A program made the position numbers and the translations under genes. This document shows positions 54,143 to 62,471 of a stretch of 64,000 nucleotides of DNA, piece by piece (the stretch's first letter is position 1; the number at the start of each line of letters is the position of its first letter). Where the stretch lies: NCBI GenBank assembly GCA_016718265.1, contig JADKDZ010000005.1, positions 124,001 through 188,000 on the forward strand, written 5' to 3'. The notes under the pieces were generated by a model. The model ran no database searches. It saw only the letters and a program-made list of their open reading frames with translations, and had not been told where the DNA came from. Source of the stretch: Uliginosibacterium sp. GTDB taxonomy: Bacteria > Pseudomonadota > Gammaproteobacteria > Burkholderiales > Rhodocyclaceae.

Positions 54143-55381
54143 TCAGCTGCGGTAGTCGGCGTTGATCTTCACGTAGTCGTAGGAGAAATCGCAGGTCCAG
54201 ACCGTAGCCGCCGCCGTGCCTCGCGCCAGATCGGCGCGCACGGTGATTTCGGCGCTCTTCATGATCCGCGCACCGGCTTCTTCGGCATAGCTCGCGGCGC
54301 GCCCGCCCTGCTCGGCCACCAGCACTTCTTCCTGGCCGTCACCCAGCCAGACCCGCAGCTTGCCGACGTCCAGATCCGTGACGCCGGCATAGCCAATCGC
54401 AGCGAGGATGCGGCCCAGATTGGGGTCGGAGGCGAAGAAGGCCGTTTTCACCAGCGGCGAATGCGCCACGGCATACGCGACCTGGCGGCATTCGTCGACC
54501 GACTGGCCCCCCTCGACCACGATGCTCATGAATTTGGTCGCACCTTCGCCGTCGCGCACGATGGCCTGTGCGAGCCAGACCGCCAGATCAATCACCGCCG
54601 CGCGAAGGGTCTGATAATCAGCAGAGTCGGCCGCGCTGATTTCGGGCACGCCAGCCGCACCGGTCGCGATCAGGATGAAACTGTCGTTGGTCGAGGTATC
54701 GCCATCGACGGTAATGCTGTTGAAGGAGCGATCTGCCGCTTCCTTGACCAGCGCATTCAGCAAAGGCTGCGACACGGCGGCATCGGTCGCCAGGAAGCCC
54801 AGCATCGTCGCCATGTTCGGCCGGATCATGCCGGCGCCCTTGCTCATGCCGGTCAGGGTCACGGTCTTGCCGCCGATCTGGATCTGGCGCGACGCACACT
54901 TGGGCTGGGTATCGGTGGTCATGATCGCGTGGCAGGCCTCGAACCAGCCATCTGCCTTGAGTGCAGCCTTGGCCGCCGGCAAACCCGCCACCAGCTTGGC
55001 GACAGGCAGGTGCTCCAGGATCACGCCGGTCGAGAACGGCAGCACTTCGTCTGCCGCAATGCCGAGCGCGCCGGCGACGGCCTCGCAACTCGCGCGCGCA
55101 TTCGCGATCCCGAGTTCGCCGGTGCCCGCGTTGGCAATGCCGGTGTTGATCACCAGCGCCCGAATCCCGCCTTGTTCAAGATGCGCCTTGCAGACCGTCA
55201 CCGGCGCAGCACAAAAGCGGTTCTGGGTGAATACGCCAGCCGCCCGACTGCCGGGCGCCAACTCGATGAGCGTCAGGTCGCGACGGCCCAGCTTGCGGAT
55301 CGCCGCTTCAGCCGTGCCCAGGCGGACGCCCCTCACCGGCAGGAGTTGATCGGCAACAGGCAGGGGCAGATTCACGGGCAT
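54143..55381 (-). CDS. argJ: Glutamate N-acetyltransferase/amino-acid acetyltransferase ArgJ
   Basis: Bifunctional enzyme of the cyclic arginine pathway, moving the acetyl group from N-acetylornithine to glutamate. 412 residues; the precursor self-cleaves before the Thr in MIRPNMATMLGFLATDA to give two chains. Also visible: AGVFTQNRFCAAPV and STNDSFILIATG. Start at 55381 follows CGAGGA; the open frame upstream is not conserved. Confidence 0.93.
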   Translation of the reverse strand: MPVNLPLPVADQLLPVRGVRLGTAEAAIRKLGRRDLTLIELAPGSRAAGVFTQNRFCAAPVTVCKAHLEQGGIRALVINTGIANAGTGELGIANARASCEAVAGALGIAADEVLPFSTGVILEHLPVAKLVAGLPAAKAALKADGWFEACHAIMTTDTQPKCASRQIQIGGKTVTLTGMSKGAGMIRPNMATMLGFLATDAAVSQPLLNALVKEAADRSFNSITVDGDTSTNDSFILIATGAAGVPEISAADSADYQTLRAAVIDLAVWLAQAIVRDGEGATKFMSIVVEGGQSVDECRQVAYAVAHSPLVKTAFFASDPNLGRILAAIGYAGVTDLDVGKLRVWLGDGQEEVLVAEQGGRAASYAEEAGARIMKSAEITVRADLARGTAAATVWTCDFSYDYVKINADYRS

Positions 55382-55491
55382 GGCGGTTCCTCGGATAAGG
55401 GGCGGAGAAGGGAAGCGTGGCATTCTACGACATCCTGCTGGCGGACACGGCCCCGCCAAGCGCAGGTCACCGCATCACAGAGGCAGACAAA

Positions 55492-55827
55492 ATGGGGCTT
55501 CGTCTCATGCGCGGCACGCTGATCGCCATTGCGATTGCACTGCCCTGCGCCGGCACAGTCAGGGCAGACAACGCGTCTGCACGTGCCCACGGGTCGCAAC
55601 CTGGCTCGGTCAGCTGTGTTTTTGTGCGGGGCTACTGTGAGATCCGCATCCAGGACCCGCTTGCACGACGGATATCGCGCACTCAGGTACTGCCGAGCGG
55701 CCCCGGGCGCGGGCTGGTCACACCGGAGGTCTATGCCGAGGCTTTTGCTGGCCGCCCGGTCACCATCACGAAAATGTCTTTCTCCCCCGATGGCCAGGGC
55801 ATGCGTGCCACCATCGACTGGCAGTGA
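55492..55827 (+). CDS. Small secreted hypothetical protein
   Basis: 111 residues: signal peptide-like LRLMRGTLIAIAIALPCAGTVRA then a short mature part with a Cys pair (SCVFVRGYCEIRI). Divergent from argJ. I recognise no family; AGAGG lies nine bases before the ATG at 55492. Confidence 0.5.
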   Translation: MGLRLMRGTLIAIAIALPCAGTVRADNASARAHGSQPGSVSCVFVRGYCEIRIQDPLARRISRTQVLPSGPGRGLVTPEVYAEAFAGRPVTITKMSFSPDGQGMRATIDWQ

Positions 55828-55836
55828 TCCCCCGCG

Positions 55837-57291
55837 CTACTTCTTCCCCGCGGCACGCGCCGCAACGTGCTCGAAGCTCAGGCTCGCCTGTTGCGCAAAG
55901 TGGAGAAAGCCTTGCCAGGTCTCGTCGTCCGGCGGATTGGCGACACTGCGGTCGGCGTAAAACAGGCCGATGACCCGCCCACCCGCCACAATCGGCGCCA
56001 GCAAAGCCTCTTTGCGCCCCGTCACGGCCTCCAGCCGGTCAGTACGCAACCCCTGCGGCACCCCCTTGCAAAAGTTGAAGGGGCTGGCCTTGGCAAACAG
56101 GGTGTTCACCACCTCGCCCGGGCGGCCGTCCAGGGGAAATATGAACCGTGTAACGAGTTTTTCGGCATCCCGCCCAAGGGCCACCTTGCCCACGAGCTTG
56201 CTGCGGTCTGCCGATTGCAGCGCGAACACGGCACGGCTCATCCCCAGACCGCGGTAAATCCCTTCCAGCACCAGCTGCAAGACGTCATTCAGACTGGGCT
56301 TGCCTGCCAGGAGCATGGAGAGATCACGCAGAATCTTGAGCTGAAGCATCGGATCGGGCGCGGGGTCCGTTACCTGCGCGACCTCGGCGGCGATATCCAC
56401 GAGGCCGCCTTCTGGCGGCAAGGGAATCAGGCGCGCCGCCTCCGCCGCACCGAACTGCGCCGCCACCCGCGCCGCTTCCACCGCGTTGCGCGTCACATCC
56501 TCCGTCATTTCTGCCAGGGGTCGGCCCACGAACTCGGCGTATTTCTCCAGCGCGGCTTTTGCCTGCGTGCTCTCCCATCCCTGCTCAACGGCCTGTGCGA
56601 GCCGGTAACCGGCGGCAATCGCCTGCTCGTCCGCCGAGGGTTTGCCGGAGGACTCCGCCACCGCCAGGACCAGCGGGCCCAGCCGCCATTCTTTCGCCAG
56701 GGCGGTCGTCAGGCTATGCAGACGGAAGCCGAGAATATCCAGCTGCAGATCCTCCGGTTTCTCCTCCGGCTGCTCGATAAGCGCCTCGTCCAGGCTCTTG
56801 GCGGCTTGGCCGCCAAAACACCAGAACGCCATCTCGCCGACGTGGCTGAGCAAGGCGGCAATGAAGACTTCCTCGGGCGCCTTGCTGCCCTTGGCGATCG
56901 CTGCGGTGCGCGCGTGGACAGCGGCATGAAAGCAGCGCGCCAGCTCGGACGCCACGCGTTCGCGCAGACCACCCGCTAACAAGGCATCGATGAGCTGGAT
57001 CGAGAGAACGATCTGACCGACCAGATCAAACCCCAGCACGACAATCGCACGGCTGACCGTGCTGATGCCCTGGTGCGAGGGGTTGAACATCACGCTGTTG
57101 CCCAGCTTGAGGACCTTGGCCGTCAAGGCAGCATCTTGCAGAATGGCCCGCGACAGGCGCCCGGCAGAGGCCAGCTCGTCTTCGGTCACACTGCGCACCT
57201 CTTGCACGGTGCGGCCAAAGACCGGCATATCCTGATTCCGGATACGCTCCACCCAACCTTGCAAACCCAAACGCCCTTGGTTCTCAGCCAT
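55837..57291 (-). CDS. HDOD-GAF signalling protein
   Basis: 484 residues. N-terminal HDOD domain (MPVFGRTVQEVRSVTEDELASAGRLSRAILQDAALTAKVLKLGNSVMFN), central segment, and a C-terminal GAF-like domain (LNDVLQLVLEGIYRGLGMSRAVFAL; LLAPIVAGGRVIGLFYADRS). Start at 57291 follows CAGGGA; the longer start is unsupported. Signal and partner unknown. Confidence 0.85.
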   Translation of the reverse strand: MAENQGRLGLQGWVERIRNQDMPVFGRTVQEVRSVTEDELASAGRLSRAILQDAALTAKVLKLGNSVMFNPSHQGISTVSRAIVVLGFDLVGQIVLSIQLIDALLAGGLRERVASELARCFHAAVHARTAAIAKGSKAPEEVFIAALLSHVGEMAFWCFGGQAAKSLDEALIEQPEEKPEDLQLDILGFRLHSLTTALAKEWRLGPLVLAVAESSGKPSADEQAIAAGYRLAQAVEQGWESTQAKAALEKYAEFVGRPLAEMTEDVTRNAVEAARVAAQFGAAEAARLIPLPPEGGLVDIAAEVAQVTDPAPDPMLQLKILRDLSMLLAGKPSLNDVLQLVLEGIYRGLGMSRAVFALQSADRSKLVGKVALGRDAEKLVTRFIFPLDGRPGEVVNTLFAKASPFNFCKGVPQGLRTDRLEAVTGRKEALLAPIVAGGRVIGLFYADRSVANPPDDETWQGFLHFAQQASLSFEHVAARAAGKK

Positions 57292-57425
57292 GCGATTTCC
57301 CTGATGCAATGTTGGAGCTCTTCCCGGCTTCAACGGCCGCGCGCGGCTGAGCTTAAGCGCGAGAGATCAGGGTATTGACGGTTGCGTCCAAGGCGTTGAT
57401 GAACCCACCTATTCGTCGCACGCGT

Positions 57426-59309
57426 TCAGATCATGATCCGGCTTCCCAGTTCGACCACGCGACTGGTGGGAAGCTTGAAAAAGTTCGCTGCGCTTGAGGC
57501 ATTCCGGAACAGGAACTCGAACAGGCGTTCGCGCCAGAGCGCCATCCCGGGCACCTCGACCGCAGGCAGAATGGTCTCGCGGTTGAGGAAATACGATACC
57601 TGCTGCGGATCGAACGCGAGCCCTTGCTCGGCACAACGGACCAGCGCTGCGGGCAGATCCGGCTCCTCCATGAACCCGAAACGCACAAACACCCGGAAGA
57701 ATGTGTCCCCCAGGCGCTGGACCTCGACGCGGTCCTCGATCGGCACGCGGGGGACGGATTCGATGAGCACGCTGACAAACACCGTCCGCTCATGCAGCAC
57801 GAGATTGTGCTTCAGGTTGTGGAGCAAGGAGCCCGGTATCAGCTCGGCGCGCGGGTTGAGAAAAAGTGCCGTGTGCGGCACGCGATGGATCGGTTCGGCA
57901 TCCAGCAAACGGACAAAGGTTTCCAGCGGAACGGAATCGGCCCGTTGCGCATGCGCCAGTAGCTGACGCCCCCGATGCCAGGTGAACAGGATCAGGCTCA
58001 CGCAGCCGCCAAATACCAGCGGGAACCACCCGCCATCCGCGATCTTGAGACCATTTGACGCGAGAAAGATCAGCTCGATGCCTGCCAGCGGCGCGAAGAT
58101 CGCCCAACAGAGGACTGGCGACCACTTCCAGTCGCGCAAGGCAACCGAAAACGCCAGGGCGCTGGTCACCAGCATGGTCAGTGTCACGGCGATGCCGTAT
58201 GCGGCAGCCAGATTGCTGGATGAACGGAAGCCGATCACGGTGAGCAGCACCAGAACCAGGAGCGTCCAGTTTACAAACGGCAGATAGATCTGGCCCCTCT
58301 GCGCACCCGAGGTGTGCTTGACGGCCATGCGCGGGCTGAATCCGAGCTGGATCAGCTCGAGCGAAACCGAGTAGGCACCGGTAATCAGGGCCTGCGAGGC
58401 AATCACCGTCGCCAGGGTAGCAATTGCCACCATCGGATAGAGCGCCCAGCTGGGCACCGCCAGATAGAAGGGATTCACGGCGGCAGCCGGATTGCTGATC
58501 AGCAAGGCGCCCTGCCCCAGATAGTTGAGCAGCAGGCTCGGCAATACGAGGCCCAGCCAGCCATAGCGGATGGGCTTGACGCCAAAGTGCCCCATGTCGG
58601 CATACAGCGCCTCGCCCCCGGTCATGGTGAGGAACACCGCCCCCATGGCGAAGAAGGCCAGCTTCGGGCTGTGCAGTGCAAAACTGATCGCATGATGCGG
58701 CGAGAGCGCTGCCAGCACCTCGGGATGTGCCACGATGCTACGCACCCCGATGACGGCCAGACACAGGAACCAGATGATCACGAAATAGCCGAAGAAACCG
58801 CCGATGCGTGCCGTACCGTGGTGCTGCACGAGGAACAGAGCGATCAGGATACCCAGCGTGATCGGCACCACGTAGGGTTGCAAGGCGGGTGTGGCCACCT
58901 CAAGCCCCTCGACTGCCGAGAGCACCGAAATTGCGGGCGTGATGATGCCGTCGCCATAAAACAGCGAGGCGCCAAATATTCCCAGCGCGATCGTCACGGC
59001 TTTCTTGCGCGGCGTATCAGCTGCGCCGGAGAGTACGCGTGCCATCAGCGCCACCACGCCACCCTCGCCATGATTGTCGGCACGCAGCACGATCAGCACG
59101 TACTTGAAGGTGACGATGATCAAGAGGCTCCACACGATCAGCGAGAGCACCCCGAACACGTTCTCCGGCGTGACTGGCAAGGCATGGTGGCTGGCCGGGT
59201 TGAACGCTTCTTTCAACGCATAGAGCGGGCTGGTGCCGATGTCGCCATAGACCACGCCCAGCGCGGCCAGGATCAGTTTTGGAAGTTTGTTCGAGGCACT
59301 GCTGCTCAT
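57426..59309 (-). CDS. kup: Low-affinity potassium transporter Kup
   Basis: 627-residue proton-coupled K+ uptake protein with about 12 transmembrane segments and the diagnostic ALGVVYGDIGTSPLYALKEAF, GDGIITPAISVLSAVEG and GGEALYADMGHFG. Start at 59309 follows GGAGAG. Lies directly behind kdpE (21 bases), which suggests control by the two-component pair. Confidence 0.95.
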   Translation of the reverse strand: MSSSASNKLPKLILAALGVVYGDIGTSPLYALKEAFNPASHHALPVTPENVFGVLSLIVWSLLIIVTFKYVLIVLRADNHGEGGVVALMARVLSGAADTPRKKAVTIALGIFGASLFYGDGIITPAISVLSAVEGLEVATPALQPYVVPITLGILIALFLVQHHGTARIGGFFGYFVIIWFLCLAVIGVRSIVAHPEVLAALSPHHAISFALHSPKLAFFAMGAVFLTMTGGEALYADMGHFGVKPIRYGWLGLVLPSLLLNYLGQGALLISNPAAAVNPFYLAVPSWALYPMVAIATLATVIASQALITGAYSVSLELIQLGFSPRMAVKHTSGAQRGQIYLPFVNWTLLVLVLLTVIGFRSSSNLAAAYGIAVTLTMLVTSALAFSVALRDWKWSPVLCWAIFAPLAGIELIFLASNGLKIADGGWFPLVFGGCVSLILFTWHRGRQLLAHAQRADSVPLETFVRLLDAEPIHRVPHTALFLNPRAELIPGSLLHNLKHNLVLHERTVFVSVLIESVPRVPIEDRVEVQRLGDTFFRVFVRFGFMEEPDLPAALVRCAEQGLAFDPQQVSYFLNRETILPAVEVPGMALWRERLFEFLFRNASSAANFFKLPTSRVVELGSRIMI

Positions 59310-59330
59310 GCGTACGCTCTCCACAGGGAG

Positions 59331-60011
59331 TCAGATGACGAACCGGTAGCCCGTCCCGGTTTCGGTGATGAAATGGCGTGGGCGTGCGGGATCGGATTCG
59401 AGTTTGTGGCGCAGATGTCCGACATAGATCCGCAGGTAATGCGGGCTGTCGACGAACGCACCACCCCACACCTCTCGCAGCAGATGGCGATGCGTCAGCA
59501 CCTTGCCCTGGCCGGCGATCATCACGGCCAGCAACTGAAATTCGATGGGCGTGAGGTGGACATCGATGCCCTGACGCTGCACACGACGGGAAGCGAAGTC
59601 CACACTGACGTCGCCAAACTCGACCACGGGCTGCGCGCCGCTGCTGCCTGCGCGCCGTAACAGTGCGCGAACGCGGGCGAGCAACTCCCCGCGCTGAAAG
59701 GGCTTGGTCAGATAATCGTCGGCGCCGGTGTCCAGTGCCTCGATCTTGTCGCGCTCCTGATTGCGGGCGGACAGCACCAGCACCGGCATCGTGCTCCAGG
59801 CGCGCAATTCTCGGATGAAGGTCTGGCCGGAGCCGTCGGGCAAGCCCAGATCGATGAGTGCGAGCTGACAGGCCGCAGCCCGCAGTGTTTCGCGCGCCTC
59901 GACCAGGGAGCCGGCACCGTGTGGAAGCAGCCCTTCGCCTGCCAGGCACTGGCACAGCATGCCGCGAATCTGCGGCTCGTCTTCGAGCACCAGGACGGGG
60001 ATCGGGTTCAT
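59331..60011 (-). CDS. kdpE: KdpE-like response regulator
   Basis: 226-residue OmpR-type regulator: receiver with LVLEDEPQIRGML, phospho-acceptor Asp in LALIDLGLPDGSG and LTKPF, then winged helix LTPIEFQLLAVM...YLRIYVGHLRHKLESDPARPRHFITETGTGYRFVI. The C-terminal sequence is KdpE-like. Its start overlaps the kdpD stop by four bases. Confidence 0.9.
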   Translation of the reverse strand: MNPIPVLVLEDEPQIRGMLCQCLAGEGLLPHGAGSLVEARETLRAAACQLALIDLGLPDGSGQTFIRELRAWSTMPVLVLSARNQERDKIEALDTGADDYLTKPFQRGELLARVRALLRRAGSSGAQPVVEFGDVSVDFASRRVQRQGIDVHLTPIEFQLLAVMIAGQGKVLTHRHLLREVWGGAFVDSPHYLRIYVGHLRHKLESDPARPRHFITETGTGYRFVI

Positions 60012-61528
60012 GACGCGTCGCGCTCCGGCTCGATCACGGGTGGCTCACGCCGCGGCAGGCGAATGCGCAGCGAGGTCCCCGTGGCGGTTGTCGATGCGGG
60101 CGCCGCCTGCACCGTCCCGCCGTGTGCTTCGACGATCAGGCGGCAGATCGACAGCCCGAGGCCCAAGCCGTCCGCCCGCGCCGCCGGGCCACGTACGAAA
60201 GGTTCGAACACATCGGCCCACAGTGCCTCGGGCAGCCCGGGGCCTTCATCGTCCACTCCGATCCACAAGCCGGCGGGCTCCACCCCGGCGGTGATACGGA
60301 TCGCGGCACTGGCCGGCGTGTGTCGGACCGCGTTATCGAGCAGATTGCACAGCACCCGCTCGATCAAGACCGCGTCGAATTCCACCAGGGGCAAGTCGGC
60401 TGGAAGATCAATCCTCAGCACACGACCGTGAAGCCGATCCTGCAACTGTGCCACGGCCGCACCCACGATTTCCTCCACCGACTGCCATTCCATCCGCAAG
60501 CGCACCTGGCCGGACTGCAGGCGGGCAAGGTCAAGCAGGTTATCGGTCAGACGGCTCATGGCGATCGCCTGCCGACGGATGTCCTCAGCAAGCCCCGCGA
60601 TCCGTTCGCTGCTGCCACGCGCCTCGTCGATCAAGGTATCGGCGCGCCCGACGATCACCGTCAGCGGCGTCCGCAGATCGTGCGAAAGCGCAGAGAGAAT
60701 GGTGCTACGCAGCCGCTCCCGTTCCATGTCGAGCATGGCCCCCTGGGCCACATCCACATAATGCAGGCGCTCCAGCGTGGTGGCGGCCAAGAGGGCCAGC
60801 GAGCCGATCTGCTGCACAGCGAGATCCTCGAACCGGGCTTCGGGCACCGTCACCGCCAATACGCCACGGCGACGCATGGGCGCATCGAGGGGACACAACA
60901 GCAAGCGATGGCGCTCGCGTGCCGGATCCTCCTGTACGCGGATCTGCCCACTCTCCATCACAGCAACGATCAGCAAGGGAGGATGTCCCTGAGCGTCACG
61001 AAACAACACCGGCAGCTCATCGCTGGTCATCCGCCCCAAGGCATGCGTGGAGTCTTCCCACCACAACTCGGCATGGCCGGCAAAGTCGGATTTCACAAAC
61101 GCGCCGAGCAAGGCGCAGACCTTCTCGGGCTCCACACACCCCGCCAGGGATTGCGCAAGTTCGTACAAGCGATGACTGGCATGTTCACGTTGTGCCCGCA
61201 TGTCGGCCTGTTGACGCAAACCGGCAGTGAGGTGCGCCAGAAGAATGCCGACAAGCAGCATGACCGCAAAGGTAAACAGGTACTGGATATCGCTGACCGC
61301 AAAAGACAGGTGCGGCGGCACACAGAAGTAATCGAACGCCAACACGCCCAGCAAGGCGCAGCATGCGGCGGGGCCGCGCCCAAAGCGGATGGCGACGCCC
61401 ACTACCGAGAGCAGGTAAAGCATGGCGAGATTGGTCGGCTCAATCGTTGGGGGCAATGAACGCGCCAAGGCCGTCACGAGTACCACCAGCAGTGCACCGG
61501 CTGCGTAGCCTGTCGCTTTCTGATTCAT
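60008..61528 (-). CDS. KdpD-like sensor kinase lacking the N-terminal KdpD/Usp domains
   Basis: 506 residues: about four transmembrane segments (DUF4118), a GAF-like domain, HisKA with phospho-acceptor His in ALSHDLRTPLTVIVG, and HATPase (GLGLGLSICRLIVEAHGG). Compared with E. coli KdpD (894 residues) the cytoplasmic N-terminal KdpD and universal-stress domains are missing. It is followed by kdpE and kup, with no kdpFABC nearby, so the pair probably regulates kup. Confidence 0.85.
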   Translation of the reverse strand: MNQKATGYAAGALLVVLVTALARSLPPTIEPTNLAMLYLLSVVGVAIRFGRGPAACCALLGVLAFDYFCVPPHLSFAVSDIQYLFTFAVMLLVGILLAHLTAGLRQQADMRAQREHASHRLYELAQSLAGCVEPEKVCALLGAFVKSDFAGHAELWWEDSTHALGRMTSDELPVLFRDAQGHPPLLIVAVMESGQIRVQEDPARERHRLLLCPLDAPMRRRGVLAVTVPEARFEDLAVQQIGSLALLAATTLERLHYVDVAQGAMLDMERERLRSTILSALSHDLRTPLTVIVGRADTLIDEARGSSERIAGLAEDIRRQAIAMSRLTDNLLDLARLQSGQVRLRMEWQSVEEIVGAAVAQLQDRLHGRVLRIDLPADLPLVEFDAVLIERVLCNLLDNAVRHTPASAAIRITAGVEPAGLWIGVDDEGPGLPEALWADVFEPFVRGPAARADGLGLGLSICRLIVEAHGGTVQAAPASTTATGTSLRIRLPRREPPVIEPERDAS

Positions 61529-61555
61529 GAGAAGTCCCCACGAGAAACGGCTCAC

Positions 61556-62032
61556 TGCACGTACCCAGAATGTCGTGTTGCCAAGATTAGTGAGGCCGAT
61601 ATAAAAAAGGTGAAAAAACCCTCTCTCGGCGGTGAGCGGCCCATTTCTGCCCAGTACGCAGCACGCGCGTGGCGCTCATGTCGCCTGCGCCGTATCACAC
61701 AACAGGACCACGCTGGAGTCCTGCACAGTACAGATCGTCGTCGGCACCGGCTTCGGAGGCATGCCATACGCGTGCACCCAGCGGGACGCGGCGTTCCCAA
61801 ATAGATGCCTGAAGAACCGCACCAGCTGGACCTCTGCAGGCACCTTTTTCAAGTGTCAGAAACCCGCGATACCACCTGAACTTCACCCCCTCGCCACGCC
61901 GCCAGTCGTCGGCCCGGGAGACGACGCCGAGAGAAGCCGAGGGTCAGGCCATTACACTATCGGCCCGCTGAGGCCTGCGATGCCCGCGTCGCTGCGCCAA
62001 GCGCTTCCATTCATTCGTAGAGAAGGGACGAA
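61556..62032. other. Gap upstream of the kdpD-like gene
   Basis: About 480 bases. Holds the promoter region of the kdpD-kdpE-kup operon and a degenerate REP-like hairpin; a 145-codon frame across it is not supported. Confidence 0.5.
61806..61842 (+). repeat. REP-like hairpin, copy 9 (degenerate)
   Basis: TGCCTGAAGAACC, 11-base loop starting GCACCAG like copy 8, then ACCTCTGCAGGCA; the outer six base pairs hold. CCTTTTTC follows. Confidence 0.55.
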
Positions 62033-62341
62033 ATGTCAAAGATTGTCGGTATCGAGAACATGTCCGTAGACCTGATCAATGCAGAAATTCGTCGAGGGGC
62101 GCGTTTCGTCACTTTCGACTATTGTTTTTCGGTCATCGTGATGACCTTCAAACGCTCCTCAGATGTCTACTTCATTCGCGCAAATGAGGGGACTTTCAAG
62201 CACAGCTACAGCTTTACGCTGCTCACGCTGGCGCTCGGCTGGTGGGGAATCCCCTGGGGCCCCATCTACAGCCTGTCGTCACTCTTTACCAATCTTCGCG
62301 GTGGCCGGGACGTTACGCAGGCCGTGCTGGCCGGCGCCTGA
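62033..62341 (+). CDS. Small uncharacterised membrane protein
   Basis: 102 residues: soluble N-terminal half with a strand-rich stretch (FVTFDYCFSVIVMTFKRSSDVYFI) and one hydrophobic segment (YSFTLLTLALGWWGIPWGPIYSL). Clear GAAGGGACGAA ribosome site before the ATG. No function recognised. Confidence 0.7.
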   Translation: MSKIVGIENMSVDLINAEIRRGARFVTFDYCFSVIVMTFKRSSDVYFIRANEGTFKHSYSFTLLTLALGWWGIPWGPIYSLSSLFTNLRGGRDVTQAVLAGA

Positions 62342-62418
62342 TCTGAGCATTGCGCCACCGGCCGCCACGCACCCGCTTGCGCAATGACTTAAGCATCATG
62401 CGGAGACGGCTGACACAA

Positions 62419-62449
62419 TAAAAAACCAGGCGATTTGCCTGGTTTTTTA
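62419..62449. terminator. Bidirectional terminator between the small gene and secA
   Basis: AAAAACCAGGC and GCCTGGTTTTTT arms around GATTT; A-run and T-run on both sides let it stop transcripts from either direction. Confidence 0.92.
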
Positions 62450-62471
62450 TCTCTTGCGCTGCGGAACAGGC

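Noticed and set aside
61632..62069. 145-codon plus-strand frame before 62033
   Set aside because: No homology pattern; overlaps the start of the supported 102-residue gene in another frame.
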